Below, piece by piece: positions 46,346 through 55,521 of a stretch of DNA of 64,000 nucleotides. The notes below the pieces were generated by a model, which was given only the letters and a program-made list of their open reading frames with translations, ran no database searches and had not been told where the DNA came from. Origin of the DNA: Neobacillus dielmonensis (GTDB lineage Bacteria; Bacillota; Bacilli; Bacillales; Cytobacillaceae); contig NZ_HG942052.1 of NCBI RefSeq assembly GCF_000612665.1, positions 38,608 to 102,607 on the forward strand, read 5' to 3'. A program made the translations under genes and the position numbers. The first letter of the stretch is position 1. Each line of letters opens with the position of its first letter.

Positions 46346-47056
46346 TTATTTCTCAAGGAAAACTGGTTCATTTGTAGCAGCCTCTATTGTGTATGGAAGT
46401 GAGTAAGCAGGGACAAACAACGAATCTTCGGTAAGAAGCTGGCGGATGTCTTCTCCTGGAGTGATTTGGCGCTTTGTCTGTTTTAAAGCTTGATATAAAT
46501 CCGGAGCGTAATCCGCATAAATTCCTCCATCCGTACTAATAACAAAGGAAAGGTTCTGCCCGGTAAATGGGCTAATTGCATATGGCGGCTTGTTATAGCC
46601 CAATTGTTTATAATCTAACGTATAGACATTTCTAGCAATCTGCTTTTTAAAGGGCGGGTATCCCTTCGTTTTAATTCTTAATTGAATTTCGCGAATAGTC
46701 TCGGCCATTCTTAAATCAAGCAGTTTCACTGTTGGATTCGTTTCTACATCAATTAACACATATTGAAAAATCCCACCGCTCTCAAATGCATTCCCAGGAG
46801 GCTCAGCGATATATTTAGGTGCAATTTTTTTAAACTCAATGGGATACTTTTGATAAATCGGTGTGTTATAGTCTTTTGTCTTAATAGGGAGAATCCCCCC
46901 ATTGTCCTGTCTAAATTCATCTACCGCTGTCTGAACGGATTGTATTTGGTCCTTATAGGGTATTTGGTTTTCCGTTAATTTTTCATCAGGGTACATACAT
47001 CCTGTCAATAAAAAAACGATTAAGCTGAACAAACAGGCAGCTCTTGTCCATTTCAT
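46346..47056 (-). CDS. yphF: Lipoprotein YphF
   Basis: 236 residues. A lipoprotein signal with lipobox LTGC (Cys at about residue 20) means membrane anchoring on the outer face. The remainder is a globular domain with YIAEPPGNAFESGGIFQYVLID and FVISTDGGIYADYAPDLYQAL. It matches YphF next to spoIVA. ATG 47056 is used, with AAAGGTGAT before it. In B. subtilis it is linked to sporulation genes; exact role unknown. Confidence 0.85.
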   Translation of the reverse strand: MKWTRAACLFSLIVFLLTGCMYPDEKLTENQIPYKDQIQSVQTAVDEFRQDNGGILPIKTKDYNTPIYQKYPIEFKKIAPKYIAEPPGNAFESGGIFQYVLIDVETNPTVKLLDLRMAETIREIQLRIKTKGYPPFKKQIARNVYTLDYKQLGYNKPPYAISPFTGQNLSFVISTDGGIYADYAPDLYQALKQTKRQITPGEDIRQLLTEDSLFVPAYSLPYTIEAATNEPVFLEK

Positions 47057-47091
47057 ATAATCACCTTTAATATTATGTAAAATATACAAGA

Positions 47092-47277
47092 TTACGCTAA
47101 AAAGACGATTAACAGCGTAAATCCTGCTCCAATCAAAAATACATAGGCCAAAATCGCAGTTAGAATCTTAAATACTCCTTTTAGTTTAAATCTGCTTAAA
47201 TAAATGGTGATCATGGCAAGAAACATCAAGCCGATTCCGGCAATTGAAATCCACATTTTTACCATTCCAGGTGACAA
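47092..47277 (-). CDS. yphE: YphE family small membrane protein (DUF2768)
   Basis: 61 residues, two membrane helices (about 8-27 and 37-60) joined by a basic loop (SRFKLKG). TTG start 47277 with GGGGGT 7 bases upstream; ATG 47265 has no site. Located just before yphF as in B. subtilis. Function unknown. Confidence 0.8.
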   Translation of the reverse strand: MSPGMVKMWISIAGIGLMFLAMITIYLSRFKLKGVFKILTAILAYVFLIGAGFTLLIVFLA

Positions 47278-47335
47278 GTGTAATACCCCCTTTTCCGAAT
47301 GCTATTATAACATAAGAACTTGTTATATAAAAAAT

Positions 47336-47376
47336 AAAAAAAGCTGAAGTAAAGTGGGGCGTCTCTTTACTTCAGC
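47336..47376 (-). terminator. Terminator of gpsA
   Basis: A 12-bp perfect stem, GCTGAAGTAAAG / CTTTACTTCAGC, followed by TTTTTTTATTTTT on the minus strand. The ~130 bp to gpsA hold no gene. Confidence 0.93.
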
Positions 47377-47504
47377 CAGCGGACTAAAAATACCCAAACC
47401 AGGCGTTAAACTACCAAGTTGCTTCGCTCACATTTTATGCATACTAAATGAAAAGCGTATCATCGAACGCCTATATTCTTGTTAAAAAGGTACTTTTTTA
47501 TTAT

Positions 47505-48554
47505 TTATAACATTCGTTCATCCAGTACATTCACTAAATCTTCCATCTCATGAGTCTTTCCACGTGACATGAGTTCATCTACAGCATCTTTGGCATTTTT
47601 GCCAGCAAACAAGATTCCGTAAAGGGCATTCGTTATCGGCATTTTCACTTCATATTTTTTGGCTAACTGATGTGCTGCTTTTGTGGTTCTAACCCCTTCA
47701 ACCACCATACCCATGTTATCAAGTACCTCTTCAAGTGTTTTTCCTTTTCCTAGCTGATTTCCCGCTCTCCAATTTCTAGAATGTACGCTTGTACAAGTCA
47801 CAATTAAATCGCCAATTCCGGCCAGTCCGGAAAAAGTAAGTGGATTGGCTCCCATTTTTGTACCCAGTCTCGCTATCTCAGCCAACCCTCTTGTAATCAA
47901 AGCGGCTTTCGCATTATCTCCATAGCCAAGCCCATCCGATATTCCCGCTGCCAATGCGATGATATTTTTTAAGGCGCCGCCAATTTCCACACCGATCACA
48001 TCAGGGTTGGTATAAACACGAAAATTATGATTGATAAACAGGTCCTGAATTCTTTCGGCCGCTGTCATTTCTTCCGAAGTAACCGTTACGGTTGTAGGGT
48101 GTCGCAAACTTACTTCCTCAGCATGACTAGGGCCAGATAAAACAACAACAGCTTCTAAACGTTCAGGGGGCATTTCCTGTTTAATCATTTCAGAAATTCT
48201 AAGCAAGGAGTCGGGTTCGATTCCTTTACTCACATGGGCGATAATAATAGGTTCAGTAAGAACTGGTGCCAATTTGCCAATCACTTCGCGTATTGCCTTT
48301 GTCGGTACTGCTAATATGACAGTATGGATTCCTGACAGAGCCTCTGATAACGAAGCCTGTCCAACGATTAATTCCGGAAGGTCAATTTCAGGCAAATATT
48401 TTTTGTTTGTGTGGTGCTCATTAATTTCTTTTACCTGCTCTTCGTTATGGCTCCATAGCCGTACCTTGTGTCCATTATCCGCTAAAACCATTGCAAGTGC
48501 TGTGCCCCAGCTTCCAGCACCTAATACAGCAATTTCTTCTGATTTTCCCTGCAA
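47505..48554 (-). CDS. gpsA: Glycerol-3-phosphate dehydrogenase [NAD(P)+]
   Basis: 349 residues; makes glycerol-3-phosphate from DHAP for phospholipids. NAD(P) motif [12 protein letters not shown], then GPSHAEEV, the catalytic Lys region [32 protein letters not shown], and [21 protein letters not shown] start 48554 with GGTGAG upstream. Follows der by 21 bp. Confidence 0.96.
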   Translation of the reverse strand: MQGKSEEIAVLGAGSWGTALAMVLADNGHKVRLWSHNEEQVKEINEHHTNKKYLPEIDLPELIVGQASLSEALSGIHTVILAVPTKAIREVIGKLAPVLTEPIIIAHVSKGIEPDSLLRISEMIKQEMPPERLEAVVVLSGPSHAEEVSLRHPTTVTVTSEEMTAAERIQDLFINHNFRVYTNPDVIGVEIGGALKNIIALAAGISDGLGYGDNAKAALITRGLAEIARLGTKMGANPLTFSGLAGIGDLIVTCTSVHSRNWRAGNQLGKGKTLEEVLDNMGMVVEGVRTTKAAHQLAKKYEVKMPITNALYGILFAGKNAKDAVDELMSRGKTHEMEDLVNVLDERML

Positions 48555-48575
48555 GACAACTCACCCGGCTTTCCG

Positions 48576-49886
48576 TTATTTTCTCTCCCTAGCGAAAATT
48601 TTAATTGGTGTCCCCTCAAAACCAAATGCGTCCCTAATTCGATTCTCGAGGAAACGTTCATAAGAAAAATGCAATAATTCAGGTTCATTTACAAAGATGA
48701 CGAAAGTAGGCGGTTTTACAGCTACTTGAGTTGCATAATAAATTTTCAGCCGCTTCCCTTTATCTGTAGGTGTCGGATTCATGGCAACAGCATCCATAAT
48801 GACATCGTTCAGGACACTCGTCTCGACTCGTCTAGAATGGTTTTCACTAGCCAAATTAATCATTGGCAGCAAGGTATGAATTCGTTTTTTAGTCTTGGCT
48901 GACAAAAATACAATTGGAGCGTAGGATAAATACAAGAAGTGGTCCCGTACTTTTTGTTCAAACTCCTTCATTGTTTTTTCATCTTTCTCAATGGCATCCC
49001 ATTTATTAACAACAATGACAACAGCTCGCCCAGCTTCATGTGCATAACCGGCAATTTTTTTGTCCTGTTCAATAATCCCTTCTTCTGCATTTAAAACCAT
49101 TAGGACTACATCAGAACGTTCAATAGCTCTTAATGCACGGAGTACACTATATTTTTCGGTATTCTCATAAACTTTCCCTTTTTTTCTAATACCTGCTGTA
49201 TCAATAATGACATATTTTTCTCCATTATATGTATATGGTGAATCTATAGCATCCCGAGTTGTACCGGCAATATTACTAACAATTACCCGCTCTTCTCCTA
49301 AAATTGCATTAACCAGGGAAGACTTTCCTACATTTGGCCGGCCAATTAGAGAAAACTTAATCACATCATCATCATACTCGTCCTGTTCATCTTTAGGAAA
49401 ATGTTTTGCCGCAGCATCCAACAGGTCACCCAATCCTAGTCCATGGGAGCCTGAGATTGGAATAGGCTCGCCAAACCCCAGCGCATAAAAGTCGTAAATA
49501 AGGTCGCGCATTTCAGGATTATCAATCTTATTAACTCCTAAAACAATAGGTTTTTTGGACCTGTATAAAATCTTAGCCACTTCTTCATCAGCGGCTGTGA
49601 CACCTTCTCGTCCATTGGTTAAAAAGATGATAACATCCGCTTCGTCTATAGCAACTTCTGCTTGCTGGCGGATTTGTTCTAAAAACGGCTCATCTCCGAT
49701 ATCAATTCCACCAGTATCAATGATATTAAAATCATGTGTTAACCATTCCCCAGAACTATATATGCGATCGCGTGTTACGCCTGGAACATCTTCAACAATA
49801 GAAATTCTTTCTCCAACAATCCGATTAAAAATAGTGGACTTTCCAACATTCGGTCTTCCGACAATGGCAATAACCGGTTTAACCAT
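48576..49886 (-). CDS. der: Ribosome biogenesis GTPase Der
   Basis: 436 residues; tandem GTPase for 50S maturation. Two G domains, each with GRPNVGKS (about 8 and 182), DTGG/DTAG switch motifs and NKxD (NKID, NKWD), then a KH-like domain (about 350-436). ATG 49886 gives the family start [26 protein letters not shown] lies before it. B. subtilis names: engA, yphC. Confidence 0.97.
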   Translation of the reverse strand: MVKPVIAIVGRPNVGKSTIFNRIVGERISIVEDVPGVTRDRIYSSGEWLTHDFNIIDTGGIDIGDEPFLEQIRQQAEVAIDEADVIIFLTNGREGVTAADEEVAKILYRSKKPIVLGVNKIDNPEMRDLIYDFYALGFGEPIPISGSHGLGLGDLLDAAAKHFPKDEQDEYDDDVIKFSLIGRPNVGKSSLVNAILGEERVIVSNIAGTTRDAIDSPYTYNGEKYVIIDTAGIRKKGKVYENTEKYSVLRALRAIERSDVVLMVLNAEEGIIEQDKKIAGYAHEAGRAVVIVVNKWDAIEKDEKTMKEFEQKVRDHFLYLSYAPIVFLSAKTKKRIHTLLPMINLASENHSRRVETSVLNDVIMDAVAMNPTPTDKGKRLKIYYATQVAVKPPTFVIFVNEPELLHFSYERFLENRIRDAFGFEGTPIKIFARERK

Positions 49887-49931
49887 CATAATCGCCATCC
49901 TTTCTTTCTGTATTTAAGCACTTAGCTTAAG

Positions 49932-49959
49932 AAAGAAACCCTTCTTATATGAGAAGGGT
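49932..49959 (-). terminator. Terminator after yphA
   Basis: ACCCTTCT / AGAAGGGT with loop TATATG; TTCTTTCTT follows on the minus strand. Confidence 0.75.
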
Positions 49960-50019
49960 AACTTTTATTATCTTAGCAAATGTTTATCGCCTCCTGCAAT
50001 GGTAAGAGTCCTAAATATT

Positions 50020-50628
50020 TTACGATGACTTCTGCTTAGCCTTTTCTTGAAGATGAAACAGTTGCTGCAGTACTGAGCCTGAATGTTCCAGAAGATTCCA
50101 CCCAGAAAGTAAAAGGGCCGTTAATGAAAGGACATTTAAATAATCAAACGAACCAATCTCATAGGGGAATTCCAATCGATTTACTATATAGGCATAGAAA
50201 ATCTCTCCCTGCATCATTCCGCAGACAACCATTAATAATCTTCGTTTTAATGTTTTTTGGAGCAGCATACTCAAATAACCAATAATAATTGCCAGCATCC
50301 ATTCCCTTTTAAACAATATCCAAATCGGATCGAATATTTCGAACAATTGAAACGTGATATAGGAAATGGATAGGATTAATGAACAAATAGAAAGATAGAT
50401 GATAGCACTTAATTTTTGTTTACTAATTTCCCAATACGCAAACACCAATAAGAAAATACCGCCGATGAAAACTTTATTTTGACCGATCGTCAAATAACTA
50501 TTTGAAACAATGATGGTTACTAAAATCAACGCAGATAATTTAAACCGATATGGATTTTGTTTGTTAACGATAAAGGTAAGATACACCCAAAACAACCAGA
50601 AGATCCAGTAAAACATGTACCCATCCAT
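50020..50628 (-). CDS. yphA: YphA family membrane protein
   Basis: 202 residues, six or more membrane helices covering nearly the whole protein (MFYWIFWLFWVYLTFIV, ALILVTIIVSNSYL, and further). It fits YphA in size and in its position between der and ypzI/fni. ATG 50628 has AGGAGGTG upstream. B. subtilis has a further gene (yphB/seaA) between yphA and der that I do not find here. Function unknown. Confidence 0.82.
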   Translation of the reverse strand: MDGYMFYWIFWLFWVYLTFIVNKQNPYRFKLSALILVTIIVSNSYLTIGQNKVFIGGIFLLVFAYWEISKQKLSAIIYLSICSLILSISYITFQLFEIFDPIWILFKREWMLAIIIGYLSMLLQKTLKRRLLMVVCGMMQGEIFYAYIVNRLEFPYEIGSFDYLNVLSLTALLLSGWNLLEHSGSVLQQLFHLQEKAKQKSS

Positions 50629-50738
50629 TTCGCATACACCTCCTATTATTTTCATTATGGGCTGCCAATATGTATTTTCATACTTCCTTGAATAATATTC
50701 AGGGAGAGAATCATTCTATAAACAGGAGGTGTGAGGCG

Positions 50739-50885
50739 ATGGGAAAAGACCGTCAAGAAGAAAAACTGAAAAAGATAGGGAAAACCGGGAAAGACCGAGA
50801 TCAAGCACTGCACTATCCAGGCTCAACTAAGATGTCAAGTCCCGAAGAAGCACGGGATTTAAATAACGGAAAATACGATATGTAA
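50739..50885 (+). CDS. ypzI: YpzI family small protein
   Basis: 48 residues, highly charged (MGKDRQEEKLKKIGKTGKD...), with the YpzI-type DRDQALHYPGSTKMSSPEEAR stretch. AGGAGGTG lies 8 bases before ATG 50739; the longer frame from 50670 has no site. Divergent from yphA. Probably a small sporulation-time or general protein; role unknown. Confidence 0.78.
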   Translation: MGKDRQEEKLKKIGKTGKDRDQALHYPGSTKMSSPEEARDLNNGKYDM

Positions 50886-51332
50886 AACTCGAACAAAAAA
50901 GAGGATAGCAAAGAACTTAATCTTTTTAGAAAAGAAAAAGCCGAGTGAAGCTTCGCAGACAGGCTTCGCTACTTACCAGTTACGGTGATTGAAAGTGGCT
51001 AGTGAGGCACTCAATGGCTGCAACCCAGCCGAACTATATAAATGATTGCAACACATTTTGCAAGGCTAGAAATGGTGTGTTGCAATACATTAGGTTAATT
51101 TACTTCCTGTTTATTGAGCGGAAGGTGCGAAGACTCCTGCGGGAGTACGGGGCTGGGGAGACCCCGCAGGCGTTCGCGCCGAGGAGGCTCCCCGGCACGC
51201 CCTAAGGTCCGCGAAGGAAATGGAGAAGAATTCAACAGGCCCCGTAGCATGGATAATAAATTTCAAAAAAGGTTTTTTATATAAAAAATTGTCGAGAAAT
51301 ACCCTTTCTCGACAATTTGAGGATGACTGCAG
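50886..51332. other. Gene-free stretch with inverted repeats and a dispersed repeat
   Basis: About 450 bp. It contains a partly self-complementary block (TGCAACACA... / ...GTGTGTTGCA, about 51047-51083), a GC-rich dispersed repeat (51105-51241) and the fni terminator. No credible gene: the open frame at 51002-51205 is made of repeat sequence. Confidence 0.6.
51105..51241. repeat. GC-rich dispersed repeat copy
   Basis: Runs from CCTGTTTATTGAGCGGAAGG through GACTCCTGCGGGAGTACGGG, GACCCCGCAGGCG and GAGGAGGCTCCCCGGCACGCC to AATTCAACAGGCC. It is the best preserved core of the family also found at 29318 and 63935. It can fold into strong nested hairpins (CTCCTGCGGGAG; GCCGAGGAGGCTCCCCGGC-type). 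Confidence 0.8.
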
Positions 51333-51340
51333 TCATCCTC
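51283..51340 (-). terminator. Tandem hairpins ending fni
   Basis: First a perfect 22-bp palindrome GAGGATGACTG/CAGTCATCCTC (51319-51340) that overlaps the fni stop codon, then AAATTGTCGAGAAA / TTTCTCGACAATTT (51286-51318) followed by TTTTTATAT on the minus strand. Confidence 0.9.
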
Positions 51341-52403
51341 TTTTACGCTCCATTGAACGCTGGCTATACATTTTTGTATCTATTCCTCTTTGATTTAACC
51401 AATGATAGACTTCACCAGAGATTAAAACAGGGGTCCTTTTTAGATCGGAAATTGTTTGCGCTCCGAGAGCGGTCATAATAAGCACCATTTCTTGATGCAG
51501 AGATTCAATTTCCTCCTTAAGCTTGTCAATTCCCTCTTCGACGAGAACTCTTAGGAAATACCCCGCCATTCCAATTGCATCAGCCCCTAAGGAGAGCCCT
51601 TTTATAATATCCAGACTTCTATTAAATCCACCCGAGCCAATAATCGAAAGCTGTTTCGAAACGGAGGAAGCTTCTACAATTGATACGGGTGTAGGAATAC
51701 CCCAATCAGTAAAAAACGACAATGTCTTTTTTCTACGTTTATTTTCAATCTCAGCGAAATTCGTTCCTCCATACCCTCCGATATCAACAATTTTGACACC
51801 TGAGGATAATAATGCCTGCACGGTTTCTTTCGACATGCCAAATCCCACTTCTTTTACAATAACCGGCACGTCCAGCCTCTTAACAATCTCTTCAATTCTC
51901 TTCAACGCACCAGTGAAGTCTCTGTCCCCTTCCGGCATGGTTAGTTCTTGTATGACATTCAAATGGATTTGCAGGGCATCAGCAGCAATCATATCTACAG
52001 CAGTTTTTGCATCATCCACCGTTGCTTCACTTCCAAGATTAGCAATCATAATACCAGAAGGATTCTCTTTGCGAATGACTTCGTATGTATACCTTTGGGT
52101 TGGGTCCTTTATTGCGGCGGTTTGGGAACCAACTGCCATTGCCAGCCCTGTTTCCTTTGCTGCGATTGCCAGCTGTTGATTTATTTGAAACGTTTTTTCA
52201 CCGCCACCCCCTGTCATCGCATTGATGAAAATTGGCGAACTTAAAGAAAGTTCGCCAATGACATGGTGTAACCGAACATCACTCATACTGATATCTGGTA
52301 AGCTCTGGTGAATAAACTTTATATCGTCAAAAGCAGACGAGCTCTTATGCCCTGCTTCCAGGGCATAACGGATATGATCCCATTTACGTTCGGTCCTAGA
52401 CAC
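51333..52403 (-). CDS. fni: Type 2 isopentenyl-diphosphate isomerase
   Basis: 356 residues; FMN- and NADPH-dependent IPP/DMAPP isomerase (idi-2, ypgA). TIM-barrel motifs: [76 protein letters not shown], and [29 protein letters not shown] 52403 gives the family start and has GGTGAT upstream. 13 bp after the S1 protein gene; isoprenoid supply links it to hepST. Confidence 0.95.
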   Translation of the reverse strand: MSRTERKWDHIRYALEAGHKSSSAFDDIKFIHQSLPDISMSDVRLHHVIGELSLSSPIFINAMTGGGGEKTFQINQQLAIAAKETGLAMAVGSQTAAIKDPTQRYTYEVIRKENPSGIMIANLGSEATVDDAKTAVDMIAADALQIHLNVIQELTMPEGDRDFTGALKRIEEIVKRLDVPVIVKEVGFGMSKETVQALLSSGVKIVDIGGYGGTNFAEIENKRRKKTLSFFTDWGIPTPVSIVEASSVSKQLSIIGSGGFNRSLDIIKGLSLGADAIGMAGYFLRVLVEEGIDKLKEEIESLHQEMVLIMTALGAQTISDLKRTPVLISGEVYHWLNQRGIDTKMYSQRSMERKRG

Positions 52404-52415
52404 AATCAATCACCA

Positions 52416-53555
52416 TTATTTTCCTAGATTCTTTAATTTATCTCCGATCATTTCTCCTAGCTGGAAGCCTTTTGACTCTTCAGGTAGTTCATAATCGACA
52501 TTCTCTTCCACTTCTTTTTCAAGCAGGTCTTTTATGCTTAAAGAAAGGCGCTGTTCTTGTTCATTGGCATCTAGTACCTTAACCTGCACCTCTTGGCCTT
52601 CCTTCAATACTTCATGAGGAGTTCCGATATGTTTGTGAGCAATCTGAGAAATATGGACTAGTCCCTCTACTCCTGGGAAAACCTCAACAAAAGCACCGTA
52701 AGACACCAAGCGCTTCACAGTACCGGTTAGGATACTGCCAGCAGGAGCTTTATCAGAAATATTTGTCCAAGGTCCTGGTAGTGTATCTTTAATGGATAAA
52801 GAAATTCTTTCATTCTCACGGTCAACATTTAATACTTTAACTTGGACTTTTTGCCCCTCTTGCACCACATCAGAAGGTTTATTGACATGTTCGTGAGATA
52901 ATTGAGAGATATGAACAAGGCCATCAATACCACCAATATCAACGAACGCACCAAAATCGGTAATTCGCTGTACGGTACCTTCAATCACCTGACCAGGTTC
53001 TAAAGCATTCAAACGACCTTGCTTTTGTTTGCCCTTTTCTTCCTCAACCACAGCACGGTGAGATAGGATAAGACGGTTCTTTTCTTTATCAAGCTCAACA
53101 ATCTTAAATGTAAGAGTACGGCCTTTATAATCACTGAAATCTTCTACAAAGTAGGTTTCTACTAATGAAGCTGGGATAAAGCCTCGAACTCCAAGATCAA
53201 CTACTAAACCGCCCTTTACAACGTCTTTGACTTCTGTTTCAATGATTTCACCAGATTGGAATTTTTCCTCTAGGGCATCCCAAGCCTTTTCAGCATCTAC
53301 TTTTCTCTTAGAAAGGACTAAAGCTTCTTCTTCTACTTTTACTACTGAAAGTTCTAATTCATCGCCTACAGAAACAGCATCAGAAGCTTTTTCAATATGC
53401 AAGCTTGACAATTCACTGATTGGAATAATGCCATCCAATTTGCTTCCTTGAATGTCTACAAGCACCTGTTTCTCCTCGACTTTGGTAACTTGTCCCGTTA
53501 CTCTGTCGCCAATTTCAAAATTTCTTACTTCAACTTGATTCAACTCTTCAGACAT
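52416..53555 (-). CDS. rpsA: 30S ribosomal protein S1-like protein, four S1 domains
   Basis: 379 residues (YpfD of B. subtilis). Four S1 RNA-binding domains at roughly 15-85, 100-170, 185-260 and 272-345, each with the GxVxxxxxxGxxVxxxxxxGxxxxSxL pattern (for example [27 protein letters not shown]). Fewer domains than the six of E. coli S1, as usual in Bacillus. AAGGAGGA precedes the ATG. A ~135-nt structured leader follows a good promoter. Confidence 0.94.
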   Translation of the reverse strand: MSEELNQVEVRNFEIGDRVTGQVTKVEEKQVLVDIQGSKLDGIIPISELSSLHIEKASDAVSVGDELELSVVKVEEEALVLSKRKVDAEKAWDALEEKFQSGEIIETEVKDVVKGGLVVDLGVRGFIPASLVETYFVEDFSDYKGRTLTFKIVELDKEKNRLILSHRAVVEEEKGKQKQGRLNALEPGQVIEGTVQRITDFGAFVDIGGIDGLVHISQLSHEHVNKPSDVVQEGQKVQVKVLNVDRENERISLSIKDTLPGPWTNISDKAPAGSILTGTVKRLVSYGAFVEVFPGVEGLVHISQIAHKHIGTPHEVLKEGQEVQVKVLDANEQEQRLSLSIKDLLEKEVEENVDYELPEESKGFQLGEMIGDKLKNLGK

Positions 53556-53599
53556 ATGTAATCCTCCTTAATCCTACTACAAATCTATACATGAACCGC

Positions 53600-53726
53600 G
53601 AATTGCCAATTCAGTCACCATAAGAGTGCAAAAAGGCACTCAAAATCACACAATTTTGTATGTCGGACCAGCCACTTCGGCAATTCATTTGGCTGCTAAT
53701 ATTATTATGGATGCAATATTTGTCAA
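53600..53726 (-). promoter_or_regulatory. rpsA promoter and structured leader
   Basis: Minus strand TTGACA (53726-53721), 16-base spacer, TAATAT (53704-53699). The leader contains GAATTGCC (53686-53679) pairing with GGCAATTC (53607-53600), enclosing a GAGTGC / GCACTC hairpin (53641-53624). The paired arms could form a three-way structure, possibly used for autoregulation. Confidence 0.6.
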
Positions 53727-53800
53727 TAAATTCTGATTAGCCAAAAAAAAGATTCTCATTTATTAACTTCTTATAAATAAGCTATTTTGTCAAGCAGAAC

Positions 53801-54382
53801 CTATCGATACTCATTAATAAGTTTATGAATTTCTGACATAATTAATTCAGTAACTTGTTCAGGGGATGCTTTGGATGCCCGCATTTTCTCCATATCAATT
53901 GGCTTACCAAAAACAACTTTCATTTTATGTAACGCTTTATAAGGCCCAATGACTGCGCATGGAGATACTACACAATTGGTTCTAAGCGCAAAGAACCCCG
54001 CTCCTGCCAAACCTTTTCCTAATTCTCCATTTTTACTTCTAGTTCCCTCAGGAAACAGACCTAAAACATGTCCTTCCTTTAAAACACTCATGCCTTTTCT
54101 AAGTGCCTCGCGGTCACTCATTCCTCTTTTTACGGGAAATGCATTGCACTTCCGTACAATGCTGCCTAGGACTGGAACACGAAAAATTTCTTCTTTCGCC
54201 ATAAAATAGATGGGTCTTGGAGCTGAAATTCCAACCACGATTGGGTCAAAATTATGAATATGGTTGGAACACAAAAGCACCCCTTGTTCCTTTGGGATAT
54301 TTTCCTTCCCTATTACTTCTATTCTATACCATGGCTGGAAAATTGATTTCACCACAGCTCTTGCGAATGAATAAAATGTCAC
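53801..54382 (-). CDS. plsC: 1-acyl-sn-glycerol-3-phosphate acyltransferase
   Basis: 193 residues; makes phosphatidic acid. Active-site HxxxxD in CSNHIHNFDPIV, the glycerol-3-phosphate-binding FPEGTRS, and an N-terminal hydrophobic helix. GTG 54382 is chosen: AAAGGA lies 7 bases upstream, overlapping the cmk end; upstream TTGs have no site. Coupled to cmk. In B. subtilis plsC is elsewhere, but the cmk-plsC pair is common in other Bacillaceae. Confidence 0.92.
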   Translation of the reverse strand: MTFYSFARAVVKSIFQPWYRIEVIGKENIPKEQGVLLCSNHIHNFDPIVVGISAPRPIYFMAKEEIFRVPVLGSIVRKCNAFPVKRGMSDREALRKGMSVLKEGHVLGLFPEGTRSKNGELGKGLAGAGFFALRTNCVVSPCAVIGPYKALHKMKVVFGKPIDMEKMRASKASPEQVTELIMSEIHKLINEYR

Positions 54383-54383
54383 A

Positions 54384-55058
54384 CTACCCAATCCTTTCGT
54401 TTGCAAGCTTCATAATCGCTTCGACTACATCAGGAATGGTCATTGAAGTGGTATCAATTTCAATTGCATCATCTGCTTTTTTTAAAGGTGCAGCCTCTCG
54501 CTCAGAATCGATTTTATCTCTGCGGGCGATTTCTTGCTTTAATTTTTCTAAATCTGATTGAAATCCCTTTTGAAGGTTTTCGTGATGCCGCCGCAATGCC
54601 CGTTCTTCCACACTAGCTAGCAGGAACACCTTTACTTCAGCATTAGGCAGAACATGGGTGCCGATATCTCTTCCATCCATTACCACGCCTCCCCCTTTTG
54701 CAAAATCCTGTTGCCGTCTGACCATTTCCTCACGTACCTTTTTGTGCTTCGAAACAATCGAGACTGAGTTGGTGACATCACTTGTTCGAATTGCTTCTGT
54801 GACATCTTGATGATCCAAATAGACTAGTTGCCCATTAATAGCAGGCAATAATTCTATATTTGTGGATAACAGCATGTCTAACAAGGTATCCTCATCCTCT
54901 AAGTTAACCTTATTTAAAAGTGCTTTATAGGTTAACGACCGATACATGGCACCAGTATCAATATAAATATACGATAATTTTTCAGCAACAATCTTTGCTA
55001 CTGTGCTTTTGCCAGCCGCAGCTGGACCATCAATAGCAATTGATATTTTTTTATCCAT
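54384..55058 (-). CDS. cmk: Cytidylate kinase
   Basis: 224 residues; phosphorylates CMP and dCMP. Walker [17 protein letters not shown] at the N terminus, [14 protein letters not shown] (CMP site), [25 protein letters not shown], and the LID region [19 protein letters not shown] precedes the ATG. Confidence 0.96.
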   Translation of the reverse strand: MDKKISIAIDGPAAAGKSTVAKIVAEKLSYIYIDTGAMYRSLTYKALLNKVNLEDEDTLLDMLLSTNIELLPAINGQLVYLDHQDVTEAIRTSDVTNSVSIVSKHKKVREEMVRRQQDFAKGGGVVMDGRDIGTHVLPNAEVKVFLLASVEERALRRHHENLQKGFQSDLEKLKQEIARRDKIDSEREAAPLKKADDAIEIDTTSMTIPDVVEAIMKLANERIG

Positions 55059-55214
55059 AAATCCTCCTTGTTACGTTACTCTCTTAGGTTGTCTCGTATT
55101 TATTTTACCATAATTTACGGATTACCTTTGTTTTTTAGTCCATTAAAAAGGATAATTTTATTAAATTTTAGTTTCCTGACACACTGTTGCATTCCAATAC
55201 TCCTTATACAAAAA

Positions 55215-55238
55215 ATAAAAGCAGTTGCCTGCTTTATT
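55215..55238 (-). terminator. Terminator after ypfB
   Basis: AATAAA(A)GCAG / CTGCTTTATT with loop TTGC; TTTTTTG follows on the minus strand. It overlaps the ypfB stop. Confidence 0.8.
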
Positions 55239-55416
55239 TTCCCCTTTGGAAAGTCTGGAGTATTTCGGTGAGCGTGCTTTCATTCACACCTTCATATTTT
55301 GTAAGTTGATTTAGTTTCGGCATGATATCGAGTTGATGAAACATAAGTTGTGTTAATAGTAAGAAGACAAACTGAATAATAATAACTTTGATTAGAATTT
55401 GTTCTATTCGTTTCAC
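55234..55416 (-). CDS. ypfB: YpfB family small membrane protein (DUF5359)
   Basis: 60 residues: one membrane helix (about 7-27, ILIKVIIIQFVFLLLTQLMF) and a short acidic C-terminal part. GTG 55416 has AGGTG upstream. By size and place between ypeB and cmk it is YpfB. The ypfA gene expected between ypeB and ypfB is absent. Function unknown. Confidence 0.7.
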   Translation of the reverse strand: MKRIEQILIKVIIIQFVFLLLTQLMFHQLDIMPKLNQLTKYEGVNESTLTEILQTFQRGK

Positions 55417-55501
55417 GATTATCACCTGGTTTTGTTATCAAGTTATTCCCATTATCGGTAAACTACAGGTCTTTTATTCTAATCTGTTGGAAAGGGAAAA
55501 A

Positions 55502-55521
55502 GGAAAAGCAACTGCTTTTCC
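55502..55521 (-). terminator. Terminator of sleB-ypeB
   Basis: GGAAAAGCA / TGCTTTTCC with a tight loop; TTTTTCCC follows on the minus strand. Directly at the ypeB stop. Confidence 0.85.

Noticed and set aside
46214..46402. Plus-strand open frame of 62 codons between spoIVA and yphF
   Set aside because: Crosses the yphF terminator and runs into yphF antisense.
51002..51205. Open frame of 67 codons near ypzI
   Set aside because: Mostly translated dispersed-repeat sequence; GC-rich repeat core gives a chance frame.
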